This document shows, piece after piece, positions 44,676 to 56,216 of a stretch of 64,000 nucleotides of DNA. The translations under genes were made by a program, and so were the position numbers. Within the stretch, counting starts at the first letter, position 1. Each line of letters begins with the position of its first letter. This stretch comes from Bidens hawaiensis (lineage: Eukaryota > Streptophyta > Magnoliopsida > Asterales > Asteraceae): contig JAIQDT010004247.1 of the NCBI GenBank assembly GCA_021521415.1, forward strand, positions 62,001 through 126,000, written 5' to 3'. Below the pieces are notes generated by a model, which was not told where the DNA came from, ran no database searches, and was given only the letters and a program-made list of their open reading frames with translations.

Positions 44676-44963
44676 CTTGATCCTTTCATTCTTTGCAATA
44701 GCAGCCTTGAGATTGGAAATATGAAACAAGACATGATTTTTAATCTAATCGGTTTCCTAAAATCAAAACAAAGATACACAAATTGTGGGAAAAAAACCTG
44801 TTCTTCGAGGGTCTTTCACGTCTGCACTATCTTTATGTACTTGTGTAGCACCAAGTTCAACAGTCGCCAACCACTCAGCAAACTAAAGTGTGCTGAGTGT
44901 TTCTCCAACATCATTCAGTTCTGGGCTTATGTGAACAAACATCTATATCTTGGCTTGCCCTCC
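44676..44963 (-). pseudogene. Kinesin-14 motor C-terminus fragment
   Basis: Exon 44963-44798 on the minus strand encodes the end of a kinesin motor domain: MFVHISPELNDVGETLSTL, then a TAG where Lys is expected, then FAEWLATVELGA. FVHISPE, GETLSTLxFAE and VELGA are hallmarks of plant kinesin-14 (minus-end microtubule motors). A TAG also precedes the Met (AKI*MF). A donor GT at 44797-44796 and a second small exon at about 44720-44676 (ISNLKAAIAKNERIK, then GTGTGT) keep the family's neck sequence in order. No other kinesin exon is visible. It is a broken fragment, probably carried here by a transposon. Confidence 0.8.
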
Positions 44964-46040
44964 TAACAAATATATAAAAATATAAGTTTGGAATGAAACC
45001 ATAATAAAGATAAAAAGGGTTTGAAGCTTTATAGAAACTTTTACTTAACCAAGTGAATCTTGAAGTAACTATGTGTGTTTGTTGTTTCTATTGCATGTGT
45101 GAATTCTTTTGATCAAGTGAACATAAAAATTCTAATTTTGATGCTGCACTTTCTGTGCAACAGCTGCTCAAACGGGTTTTTGACCCTTTTTAAAACTGAG
45201 TTAGTTCAGCATGTTCAAATATAAAACAGAGAAAACTCAGAGAGCTTTTTGACCATATAATATACACTTTTATCGGAGGTACGGTTAATTTTATACAAAT
45301 TTTAATAAACACAGACAAGAAGCATTCAATGTTGTCAAACAGCTTGCTGAACTTTCTATGTAGCTACTGAAATTGACATTTTTGAATACATTCCGAATTA
45401 GATTCTCACTTTCAAATATGAAACATAGCAGACTCGAAATGCTTTTTAACAAATATAAAATACGACATAAACTGAGACTCGCTTGATTGTTAGCAGCTAG
45501 ATTTTTATTTTTATTTCCAACAGCTTTGTTATCTTAGATTTATCAACTTCAAAACGTTGTTTAACATTCAATGACCACTGCTATGACCCGAACCACTTTT
45601 TCTAATCATATTAAGCACATTATTAAGACAAGTTTGAGTTTTTACCAAGCTAATCAACTTGAAACTAAACATATTTTCACAAATAACTTAGCAACGGCTA
45701 ATCATTTAAGTATATACTTCACTACTTATTTGATAGAGGCATTTACACAAACACCTTATGTGCTCATGCAAAATAATCATCATTCCTAAGCTAGAATGTA
45801 TTCTCGGTTGACAAACACAATTAGAAATTAGAATAAAACACATTTTTAACAAAGAAGCTCATATTGTAAGTAATCTCTAAACACCAATCTCTCAAAAATG
45901 CTATTAAATCACTAATCAAGCCCTAAATTCTAATCGTCAACACCACCAGTTAAAACGAGATTCAAATATCAAATTGTGAATAATCACACTAATAATTCAA
46001 ACATTGCTATTAATTTAGGGTTTAACAACTAAAACATAAC

Positions 46041-46169
46041 CTGGATCATGGGTTTGCCGAGGATCTCAACGAGGGGTTTCCCCTGAAATCGAAAAGAAGA
46101 AAACCAAGTTGGGATTATGCCAACTACTCGACTCCAAAACATGGTGGCAGATCGGTTGTAATAAAACAT
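46041..46169 (-). pseudogene. KDSB: CMP-KDO synthetase first-exon fragment
   Basis: 43 codons on the minus strand from the ATG at 46169 to a donor-like GT after 46041. The product contains SRVVGIIPTWFSSFRFQG and KPLVEILGKPMIQ, matching the start of 3-deoxy-D-manno-octulosonate cytidylyltransferase, which activates KDO for pectin rhamnogalacturonan II. The family's nucleotide-binding signature has Pro-Ala-Arg where this copy has Pro-Thr-Trp, so a key Arg is lost. No downstream exons were found. It lies 1.1 kb from the kinesin fragment on the same strand and 220 bp inside a CACTA-like terminus. It is a gene fragment, not a working gene. Confidence 0.8.
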
Positions 46170-46389
46170 GGTTTCTGTTGTGGTTGATGATGATGATGTT
46201 GTCGGATTGTCTTGCTGGTCTCTCCATTATCGTCTCTTTGAGAATTCTAGGGTTTGAATTTGGGGAAAATGAGTTTTGTAGTGTTAAAGTCCTTCCTTTT
46301 TAACCTTTTAGCTGATGAATTAGGGGTTTGAATTTCGGGAAAATTACTTAGGCGGTATTTGGAGAGAAATAGGGGCAGGGATTGAAATT

Positions 46390-46601
46390 TTTGTTTTGAT
46401 CGAAAGATGACTTGCATATATGACATGCACACTTAGTTTTCTAATTTACGACACTAGTTTAGTGACATACACAAATGAGTGTCATAGATCTTCTAATTTT
46501 TTTAAAATATTGATTTTTTTAACGACTCGCACAATTGCGCGTCATAAATCAACGCGTGTCATTGTGCGCATGTCATTAAAGCCCTTTTTTCTAGAAGTGA
46601 A
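46390..46601 (+). mobile_element. CACTA-type terminus with subterminal repeats
   Basis: The DNA ends TTTTTTCTAGAAGTG at 46601, the complement of a CACTTCTAGAAAA start, one base from the CACTACTAGAAAA common in plant CACTA elements. The preceding 200 bp contains clustered short motifs in both orientations (GTGTCAT, ACGACAC, GCGCGTCAT, GCATGTCATT), typical of CACTA subterminal regions. The opposite end was not found; the element should extend left through the KDSB fragment. Confidence 0.55.
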
Positions 46602-46609
46602 TGTTACAA

Positions 46610-47355
46610 ATTTGGGTTGTTTGGGCCTGGTTGTTTGGGTTTGAGCTTAAAACAAACTGACCCAAGAACCGACCCAAATAATTTCGGTTTGTTCGGGTTT
46701 CGGGTTAAACGGATAATGTATATTTAGGTCGGGTTTCGGGTTTAACAAATTAAAAACATTTATCACTTTTAACAATATCATAAATTAAAAAAAAACCATA
46801 TTCCAAGCCGTTATAAAACCATAATATACAACCATATTCAACAATAACATATATTAATTAGCAAAATATGAAATTTATCATACAAACATGCATTACACGG
46901 GATGGAGTGTTGTAACCTGTGGATCAATACTTGTGTAAATTGAAGACACATGCTCAATACATATTGGTTTAAGTACACAATTTAAGTTTTTGAATTGAAG
47001 ATACATTATCAGCATGCTTTATGGCAATTAATACATTGGGATCCAATGTGACAGATCCAATATTAATTGGAGTCTTGAGAACAGCCGAACAAGAATACAT
47101 AAGGTCACTTTGTTACTTCACCGCTAAAATAAGCTATAAAAATTAGGGATACATGCATCGATATATTATACTTCGGGCTATTCGGTTCAACCCGAATTTG
47201 GGAATTTCAACCCATGTATCGACCCGTATGTTTTATTTCGGGTTCGGGTTAGGAGTTTAATCGGTTTGGGTGAATTCGGGTCGGGTTATTCGGGTCTCCG
47301 GTCGCTTTGGATCGGGTTTGTTATTCGGGTACGGTTAAAAAACACACCCCTATTA
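46610..47355. repeat. GGGTTCGGGTT-rich element, probable hAT-type MITE remains
   Basis: Both ends of this interval are dense in TTCGGGTT/AACCCGA words and the right end reads AACACACCCCTATTA, the complement of a TAATAGGGGTGT start frequent in plant hAT-like MITEs. The middle is ordinary AT-rich DNA. The left end lacks a clear inverted partner. Confidence 0.35.
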
Positions 47356-47439
47356 CAAATCCCCCGAGCACTCATCTAAAAAGAAAATCTGATTAGGTCA
47401 AAAACCATATTCAAAACAAGGGTTACGATTTATCTTTAA

Positions 47440-47878
47440 AAAAATAGTCGAGCTCGAATGTGTTGTTTTAACTTTCAATCCTTATGGTGAACGAATGGCT
47501 GAGATTTCCGAGTTTTCTAAACCGTTCCCCATCGAGTAGGGAACATTGAGAAGATCCATTATGCGTCGGATTAGAGCGAAAGCAGTGTTTACACTGCGAA
47601 CTTTTATGTGAACCTTACTAGGGTTTTGTTTAAATACATGAACCCATTTGTGTCAAAGTCTCCTAGAGAAGCTTTCTTGAACTATAGGGATTTGGATATT
47701 GGTGTTAATAATAATGGAAAGAATATTTTTCTTCAATATAGAGTTTGCGGGGTCAAGTTTTAAAAAAGACTAATTTCAGACGGTTTGTGAAGGTGAAAAC
47801 TATGGTAGATTGGTAGATCCTTATAACTTCATTAGAAATGAGCATATTATCCCTTCTTTGTTGTCTTCAAGGAAGTAA
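47440..47878 (+). pseudogene. Berberine-bridge-enzyme-like oxidase C-terminus, frameshifted
   Basis: The end of a BBE-like FAD-linked oxidase is readable in three frames: LECVVLTFNPYGERMAEISE, then after a one-base shift HRVGNIEKIHY, then NPFVSKSPREAFLNYRDLDI and GVNNNGKN, then NFRRFVKVKTMVD and after a 5-bp duplication (GTAGATTGGTAGATCC) the terminal NFIRNEHIIPSLLSSRK and stop at 47876-47878. The FNPYG, SPREAFLNYRDLDIG and FxxEQSIP-like tail are family hallmarks. These secreted enzymes oxidise alkaloids or sugars using covalent FAD. The FAD-binding N-terminal two thirds are missing and two frame breaks and several stops are present. Confidence 0.85.
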
Positions 47879-48165
47879 ATTGTCTCGGGTTTGTGGCCCG
47901 GTAACAAAGATGAAGTCTCTAAAACACCAAAAGGTATTAGGTTTGAGGAAGTAAACTATGTTGTTCTTTTGACAAATTTGCTTATAATTATTTGTAGAAT
48001 ATTATTAAGAAACAAGACTAGGGTTGTGTTTACGTTGATTATTAGTTAATGATTGTAACATTTTATTTTTTTATATCTATAATATGTATAAACGAAAACA
48101 AAAAAATCCTACGTGTCGCGATGTAGTCGCTCCCCCTTTTTTTGGAGTCACCAGATTTGGTTGAT

Positions 48166-48684
48166 TTTTAAATGAAGACTTCTCATGCATTTGACCCGAA
48201 TTCATGGGTATGGGTCTTACCAAACCCAGATATTCCTTAAACGGTTTATAATATCTCGTTAAATTAAAAATTATTCTCATCAAATTATTGATGTAAAAAT
48301 CCTATAAAATAGGATATAGTTAAAATTAATATCTTATTTATTTTAAAAAAGATATATATATTATTTAAATTAAAAAACCAATTTGATAGTAAAAAATAAA
48401 CGGGTCTTGGGTCTCATCAAACCATAAGTATATTATTAACTTTCATAAATATTATTTATAATTAAAAACCAATTTTATAGTAAAAAAATAAACGGGTCTT
48501 GGGTCTCATCAAAACCATATAGCTTTTAAAACAGGTTATAACATCTCATTTATTTGTGACACAATTTATCATCAAACCATAAGTATATTATTAACTTTCG
48601 TACAATAAAAAAAATTCAAAAAATAAATAAATATTAGAACAAACAATATAAAACAACCCCCGTAATATGGGGGATAAAAACTAG
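48166..48684 (+). mobile_element. Helitron-type 3' end, copy 1
   Basis: The segment ends with a hairpin CCCCC/GGGGG (48657-48673) followed by ATAAAAACTAG and then T. A short GC-rich hairpin 10-12 bp before CTRR, inserted between A and T, is diagnostic of Helitron 3' ends. About 400-500 bp is shared with 57,777-58,175, confirming a repeat family. An internal partial duplication is marked by AAACGGGTCTTGGGTCTCAT at about 48,410 and 48,490. The 5' end was not identified. Confidence 0.65.
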
Positions 48685-49111
48685 TATTTCAATAATGTGT
48701 GATTGTTCAATTTGAGGGTGCTGAATATTGACATTTTGATTATGTTTTTGTGGTAAAGATCTAACTATACTATTAAAGCAATAAGCTTTAAATCCATATA
48801 CCCCATTCCTATTGGTTGATTCTTATACTTTCCATTTATATCAATGTCTTCTCTAATTTTCAAGTTAATAAAATAAATCAATAATATATTAAATTATTAT
48901 CTTTCATCTTTCCTTTAATCTTTAATTTTTCATTTTGAATACTTAAATAATAATGTAATAATGTAATATTTTAATATTACATTTAGCTAAAAGTGTAAAT
49001 TTATATTAATTAAATAACAAGACAAAATAATCTATTTAATGTAATATTTTAAAATCGTAGGTATGGTTTGAATTCGAAATATTAAAAATTTATTTTTTAA
49101 AATTTTATTAT

Positions 49112-49165
49112 TTTTGGTTGATTTCATTCACCACATTTGTTATTTTTTTGGTTGATTTCATTCAC
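49112..49165. repeat. Short tandem duplication
   Basis: TTGGTTGATTTCATTCACC occurs twice in tandem with an approximately 33-bp period. It lies in AT-rich DNA within the candidate Helitron. Confidence 0.8.
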
Positions 49166-49824
49166 CGCCTATGTTAATTTTATATATAATATATAACAAA
49201 ATAATTTAATTAATTATTTACGTATTTAATATAGAGATTACGGAGAATATATATATATATATATAATAGAGATACCGATATAAAATATTATAATTCTATT
49301 AAAATATTATATTATTTAAATATTTAAATTAAATTTGTCAAATTCGTAAGGAAATTAAGGAGATTAGGAAAGGATGACCCAATGTATTAAGGAAAGGTTT
49401 AATTACGGATTTATAAAATTTTAAATTTGATATTCCCTCCTTCCTATTTGAATTAATTATTGACTAAATTATGATCTAAATTTGAATGTAAATTTTATTT
49501 AATTAACAATCATTAAGTTTTACTATAATTATGTTAGGTGACCCATTGACCCACTTATAATTACACTCATTTACTTTTAAGATTTAAAATACAAATCCAT
49601 TGACTTATTATTTTTAACAATAACAATTTACGTTAGTTGACCATTCACTTATTATTGTCAATGTATTATAACAATTAGTAACTTTTTTTCACACCTTATA
49701 TAAATTACAATACATACTATATGATTAGTAACTTACATTTTTACATTATGTAACATTCCATTTTACAGATCTACCATTACATAAAATTCAAAAATTTGGA
49801 AATATATTATTTGTATTTCGAAAT

Positions 49825-50115
49825 TAGAAAATCCCCTAATTAACATCTCCTAATTTTCGTCCATAACATCTCCTAATTAAAACCCCCCTAATTAACGTCT
49901 CCTAATTTTTGTCCATAACATCTCCGAAATTAGAAAATCCCCTAATTAAGATCTCCTAATTTTTGCGAAATTATGGTGTAGATTAAAATATATCAATTTT
50001 AATTATTTTGTATTTATAATATAATTTAGGTACATTACATTTAAGTATTTCAAATTTTGAAAATCCCCTAATTAACATCTCCTAATTTTCGTCCATAATT
50101 CATGCTAATTCAAAA
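49825..50115. repeat. CTCCTAATTT repeats
   Basis: The words AATCCCCTAATTAACATC and TCCTAATTTTCGTCCATAAC recur at least four times at irregular spacing, giving a degenerate tandem block of about 45-bp units. No coding frame is present. Confidence 0.75.
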
Positions 50116-50400
50116 TCCCTAATTTTATGTTTTTAATTAATTACATTTATATCTTCCTTATTTATTCAACTCTCCGAAAATTCAATCCTTTACTTCTTAT
50201 GTATAAATACTATAACTTTGACACAAGAATTCTTACACTATCACACCATATTTAGCAAAAAAACGAATTTGTTTGTTTGTAAGGTTTATATTTTTTGTCG
50301 TGCTTATATAATTCATTATGTTTTTTAGTTTTTTTGGTTAAAAGTGTTATTGTTCCAAAATTAATAATTTGTTTATTTTTAATTTGTCACCACTAGGAAG

Positions 50401-50740
50401 ATGAAGCCGACAAACATCACAATGTTGAACCAATTTGATGTGCTAAACAGTGACCATGTGCTCAAGGTGCGTATTTTAAAACTATGACTTCTCAAGGACA
50501 ATTCAAAGCCCGGAGTTAGTCGATAAAAATGATTTTGTAAGACGAAATGGTATTGTTACACATTCATAAATTTTACTATATTATTCATACAATTTTGTAC
50601 TAATGTTAATAATAATGTATCAGGGTAACAGAATTCAAGCTTATGTAAGGAAGGCTTGCATCCCCTAGCATGATGTGCGGCTTGGTGAGAATAGGTCGTT
50701 GATTGTTATATTGATGTTTAATTTACACACGCGAATAAAA
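50401..50740 (+). pseudogene. Replication-protein-A-like fragment
   Basis: A first exon 50401-50466 (MKPTNITMLNQFDVLN, ending LK before GTGCG) and a second from 50624 (GNRIQAYVRKACIP, then TAG, then HDVRLGENRSL) resemble the N-terminal OB-fold of RPA1-like proteins (pattern GNRIxAxVRK). Plant Helitrons often carry RPA1-like genes, and its position inside the candidate Helitron fits. It is short and contains a stop, so family assignment is tentative. A further open stretch ending at 50869 (KTMTELATGLKKFVKWYLWY) is not recognised. Confidence 0.4.
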
Positions 50741-50869
50741 GTTTGGCTAGACGGGAACTTGGGTATAAGACGATGACGGAATTGGCGACCGGGTTGAAGA
50801 AGTTTGTTAAGTGGTATCTTTGGTATTATGGTCATGATCAAGGGAAAACTAAATCTGTACATTCATAGT

Positions 50870-53575
50870 TTTGATTTGTGTTTTAGTTTTAGGATTATTT
50901 TTTTTTTTAATTTTATGCGAGAAGTAAAAGATCTCATGAGCATGATTTTTTACTTGAAATGAGGATGACTCAAAACAATATTCTCATTTTGTTTTTCTAA
51001 TATACATTTGTAAGTTGTGAACACAAGTTCCCCTTGATTAATATTATATATTTAATTTTATTGTGTTTTTATATATTTTTATACGGATGATCAACAAGAT
51101 TTAGGTTGTCTTAATATATGTCAAATCTACACATTCATAGATCTGATTTTTTTTTTATTTTAGGAATTTTTTGGATGAGAAAAGAAGATTTCATGGATTG
51201 AGTATTACTTAATAAGATGTATATTTTTTATTTTTTAATATTCATGTATATTTCTTTTTTTAATATTGATGTATATTTTTTTTCACAATCTATGTAAGTT
51301 AAATGATTATATTATATTCCAAAAATGAATTTTAATTGATTATTCTATAATATATTCACGTAAGATTATAATGTACATTAAATTACTTATAGTAGCATAA
51401 TCATTACTCTATTATTTTTGTCAATGTCCAATCAAGTCAAAAATATTCCGTCCAATTTAAAACATCATTATACTTTCCAATATTATATTAGTTTACATTT
51501 TATATTTTTATACACATTTAAAATGGTATTATAGAAACCGATTATTACTCATATATACTTAGTTTACAAAAATTTATTATTATTTTTTAGTCTGAACATG
51601 TATAATTTAATATATATATATATATATATATCTTAGTCTAAAAGTCTCATTATTACAATTATATAGTTTGACTTTCCTTATTTATTAGAAAAATCGAATT
51701 TGAATAACTTAAATAGCTTAAATTTAAACTAAATCCATTTATTGGAATATTTGTAACAAAAAACATTACAATGTTTTTTTTTACATTCGTATTATTTACT
51801 TTACATATATTGTTCACAAGATTATTATTATTATTTAATATTAATATAGATTTTTTTGCATTATTATTCGTTTAAGTTTTTATTCAATTTTAATATAGAC
51901 TGTTTTATCAAACTTTAATATGTTGACCAAGTCTCTATAATTTCTATAATATAGATTACAGTTTTTCAAAATGAATAATGATATTTTCAAAAACTTTTAT
52001 AATACACATCACCCACATTTAATACTATTAAATGTTAATCAATAATATTTATCAAAATATGCATCCAAATTAATGACATTTTAAAATTTAAAATAAAGGT
52101 GTATTAATTTTGTAAAACTATCTAACGACATAAATTTTAATATATAATAAACAAGTTAATTATTTATTATATATTAACTTAATATATAATCCATAATTAA
52201 ACATTTTCTTAAATTTAATTTTATGTAAGAGATTTATAAGTAAATGACTTCTGATATTTCCATAATTCATAAATTAGATTCTTTTATTAATGTTACGTGA
52301 TATTGTTTCAAAAATAACTCACGGTTTTAAATTATATGAACTTACATCAGTTTGGGAATGCTATGTTTCGAAATGAATACTTACTCCTCTTGGTCGAAAA
52401 CAATTTTGAAAGAGCAACGTGTTTTAATATTGATAAGTTTGCTAATGATATATTGTTTATGGAGTGTTTGGAACAGAGATTTAACAACGCAGTGGCATTA
52501 TTATTATTATAAATGTTATCATATTATTTGTTTTATAGATTAAAATACTTGCTTATTTTTTGTTACTTGAATGGTTAAAATGTCCGAATTAAACCAGATT
52601 AGCAATGGTGATATCCAATCCTAAGACACCGTCAATACAATATTGGAAACTTTTAATTTGTATGTTTAATATCTATGATATGGGACTATTACTTTTGTAT
52701 TTTTAACTTCTCTTTTGTTATGAAGGAGAGGATATCCTTTGGTTAGAATAGTGCTACTCATATGAAAATTGTTGAGGTAAACTTTGTTAACAAATCTAAA
52801 GAGGAACATCAAGGATCTTTATGACAGTGTTGACGGTGCAGTTTTAAAAGTAGTTACTAAGTCTAAAACAAAAGATGTTATAGTTGATGTTAGGATCGGA
52901 AATAAAATCTTATGAATCATTTTATATGTTATTATTATAACATATATGTTTATTTAAACCTTTGTAATTGTTTATAACATATGAATCCATTTTGTTTATA
53001 ACATATTAATTATATTAGAGTTGTACTTTTAATTTCAAATGATGCAATTACCGTTTAACTAATATTAATGACGTAATACCTTATAATTCGAATTTGTAGC
53101 AGCTAAACAAGTCCAATAGACTCACGATACAAAGTTTATCATTCATTTCAAATTTCATATTGTTTGAAGGAGATGAAGATTGTGGGTTATAGTTTACTTT
53201 TAATTGGTAGTTTGGTACCATATTGACCTTTTGTATTATTAGATTATAAACATGTTTTGGTACATTGTTAGTACAAATACTAGCTAGATTATTATGGATT
53301 TGGAACTATTACCCGGGTTTGAAAAATTACGTATATTTTTAACAAGTTATTATGTTATTATTTTTATATTTTCAATCGTGTGTAACACGGACTCTAATAT
53401 GGATATCAATAACAACGATTATATCAATAATAATCGTTTCCTTAAATATACTAAACTTTTATTTGTTCTTTCTATATCAATAATAATCGTATTACCAAAA
53501 TTATCGTTATATTAAATAAAATTACTTAAATTATGTTACAATTTTAAATTGACTGGTATTAATTAATTCTTTATT
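50870..53575. other. AT-rich interior without recognised genes
   Basis: Very AT-rich DNA with a TA microsatellite (about 51,607-51,632). Short frames such as 52352-52543 and 53294-53515 are rich in Tyr/Ile/Leu and show no motif. I found no repeat boundary or RNA gene. Confidence 0.5.
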
Positions 53576-54618
53576 TAAATTTCTATTTTCATCACTACTA
53601 AATTAGCATATACGGAATATGACGAAAAGTTTAATCTCCTGAGTAGATACAATTGTCTAAATAGCTAAAAAAATATAGCTACAAATAAAACGGGTTAAAT
53701 GGATACACATTGAAAGAAACATAAAAGCTAAAGAGCACAATCTATTATAACAATATTATATTATTATTATTATATGTATTTAATAATTACTTAACGTAAT
53801 TTATCCACAAAGGAGTTATAAAAAACTAGATGCGAAAACGTTGGCTAATTTCCTAAATGATATATATTAGAAATCAACTATATGTCAACTACACTTGAAT
53901 GAGAATTAATATGTTATTGAATATTAATTAAGACTTTAATTTTAAAGATCAATTAATTATAGTATTATGAATGACTAAATTTAGGTTTTTGATTGTCATA
54001 TTGTTACCTACAACACTTTTTAAAGTGAATATACCATTGATTTTATAACTTGCAAGATTCATACATTATGCATTTAAAGAATCAAAGATGTATATTATCT
54101 ACTAGGTTATTGACCTGTGGGCGCCACGGGTGGAAACATATAAAATATGTAACATCCACCGGTAATATGAAAGTGGAAAACATAATTTCATACATATATG
54201 TGGAGACGAGAAGATGATATACAATTGTTAATAATGTCAGTAACAAAATAAAAACTTTATTAAACATAACTTTCAAATGAAAATAACATGCATTTTACAA
54301 TAATTAGATAGATTAAAAATGAGAATTTCATTAATTACAAAATAGTTCCTTATAAACGACATTTTTTGTTTTATTTGTACTTTTTCCTTCATTGTCTAAT
54401 ATAAGCATTTTAACACCGTCTCTACTCTTCACTCGTGATAAAGCAACATATAGTTGACCATATGTTTAAGTTTTAACAAAATTAAATTTCTATTTTCATC
54501 ACCACCAAATTAGCATGTATGAAATATGGCGAAAAGTTTAATCTCCCGAGTAGATGCAATTTGTCTAAATGGGTAAAACAATACAACTACATAGCACAAA
54601 CTATTAAAACAATATTAG

Positions 54619-54650
<32 letters not shown>

Positions 54651-54875
54651 ATGTATTCAATAACTATTTAACATAATTTATCCACAAAGAAGTTATAAAA
54701 AAATGGATGAGAAAGCTTTGCATAATTTCCTAGATGATATATATTAGGAATAACTATATGCCAGCTATACTTGAATGAAAATTAATATGTTACTAAATAT
54801 TGATTAAGACTTTATTTTGAAGATCAATTAATTATAATATTATGAAAGACTAAATTTAGGTTTTAGATTGTCATA
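53576..54875. repeat. Direct repeats of about 400 bp flanking a Helitron tail
   Basis: 53,576-54,000 and 54,484-54,875 share an ordered series of words (AAATTTCTATTTTCATCAC, TTTATCCACAAAG, AATGATATATATTAG, AAGATCAATTAATTATA, ACTAAATTTAGGTTTT) with moderate divergence. The minus-strand Helitron tail at 54,102-54,482 lies between them. Confidence 0.8.
54102..54482 (-). mobile_element. Helitron 3' end with helicase tail, copy 2, minus strand
   Basis: On the minus strand the end of a PIF1-type Helitron helicase is readable without a stop (GQLYVALSRVKSRDGVKMLI, LDNEGKSTNKTKNVVYKELF). About 220 bp of tail follows, then a GC-rich hairpin (CCCGTGGCGCCCACAGG) and AATAACCTAG ending at 54102, followed by T. 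SRVKSRDG is the family's helicase motif VI region and is intact here. The upstream part of the helicase is missing. Confidence 0.75.
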
Positions 54876-55318
54876 GCAGTTTGTTTTGTAACATAAATTT
54901 AAAATACAGTTATAAAAAGAAATGTCTTAGATATTGTTTATCTTTTAACATTGATGTGCAACATATTTAAATTGATGTGTAAATAAATACGGGTACTATC
55001 TTAGGGTAATAAACATTATGATTATTGATGTGTAACAACTGTCTTAGATAATGTTCTTCTTTTAAATCAACATTGAGATAGAAGTTTTGTTGAATCAAAA
55101 TTGTAAAATTGTTTTGTTGATTTAGAGACTAATTTCTTTGTTTGCTTATTATTGTGCTCATGAAATAAGTTATAAAATAGTTTAATTTTTCATTTATCTT
55201 TGTTAGTCTTTGTATTTGATTCAAATAAGTTATGATGTCTTATAATTCATATAAAATTATCATTTATTTATAAATACAACATTTGCATTTCATTATTTAT
55301 AAATACAACAACGTTATT

Positions 55319-56084
55319 ATAGATATACCAGATGAACTTTTGATTGGTGATTCATTCGATCATATTTCTGATCTGATTGATTTTGTATATCCAATATTAT
55401 TGGAAAATTTTAATGATGTTTCATATTTTTAAGAAAGGGCCATACTTGCATCTTTAAATGAGGTTGTCCAAGATATCAATGACAAATTTTTGTCTTTGTT
55501 TCCCGGAGAACAAGTTAAATATCTCAGTTGTGATAGTATAGACAAGTCTGATAGTGTTGGTCCTGGTTTCGACCAGCATTACACTCACCGGATTTTCTAA
55601 ATGGTTTAAAGATGTCTGGTATGCCTAATCATAGATTGGTTCCAAAATTTGGTGTGCCAATAATGTTACTAAGGTATATTGACCAGAAGAACGGTTTATG
55701 CAACGGAACCAGATTACAAGTAATCAACAAGGGGAGACGTTTTATCGAACTAAATGTTATTTCAGGTACTAACATTGAGTTTCACACTTATATAACTTGT
55801 AGTTGTCTAACTCCTCAGATAAGAAACTGCCATCCATATTGAAACGAAGACAGTTTCCTGTTATGGATTGTTTTGCAATGACCATTAATAAAAGTCAAGG
55901 CCAATCACTAACAAGAGTTGGAATATACCTGCGAGAGCCGGTGTCTAAACATGGTCAATTATATGTGACTTTATCATAAGTGAAGAGTTGAGACGGTATT
56001 AAAATGCTTATATTAGACAATGAAGGTAAAGTTACAAATAAAACTATAAATATTGTTTATAAGGAACTATTTACTAATTTATAA
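55319..56084 (+). pseudogene. Helitron helicase C-terminal domain
   Basis: The C-terminal part of the Rep/PIF1-like helicase of Helitrons is readable over about 250 codons: IDIPDELLIGDSFDHI, then LASLNEVVQDINDKFLSLFP and GEQVKYLSCDSIDKSD, then a frame change near 55,600 into PNHRLVPKFGVPIMLLRYID and GLCNGTRLQV. After another change comes [20 protein letters not shown] with [16 protein letters not shown]. Stops occur within YF*ERA, after TLS and after VKS, so motif VI is broken. The 3' terminus of the element follows 130 bp downstream (56,216). The helicase would unwind DNA for rolling-circle transposition. Confidence 0.85.
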
Positions 56085-56185
56085 TTGTAAAATGGATGTT
56101 ATTTTAGTTGAATGTTATGTTTTTACATGATTTATATATCAGTTGATGCTAGAAACGTGTGAATGTTTCATGATTTATATTTTTC

Positions 56186-56216
56186 CACCCATGACGCCCA
56201 CGGGTCAATAACCTAG
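56186..56216 (+). mobile_element. Helitron 3' terminus, copy 3
   Basis: The hairpin ACCCATG...CACGGGT is followed by CAATAACCTAG and T. The sequence is a diverged match to the terminus at 54,102, in the opposite orientation, so the two 3' ends point outwards 2.1 kb apart. Confidence 0.7.

Larger units (their letters stand above)
48760..56216 (+). mobile_element. Candidate Helitron with helicase remains
   Basis: TCTAACTATACTATTAAAGC at 48760, preceded by A, resembles plant Helitron 5' ends (TCTATACTATTAA-type). The plus-strand helicase fragment at 55,319-56,084 is followed by a hairpin and ACCTAG ending at 56216, followed by T. If these are the two ends of one element, its length is 7.46 kb, with an RPA-like fragment near the 5' side. 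However, an opposed Helitron 3' end lies inside at 54,102, so it may be a composite. Much of the interior is AT-rich without recognisable genes. Confidence 0.35.
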
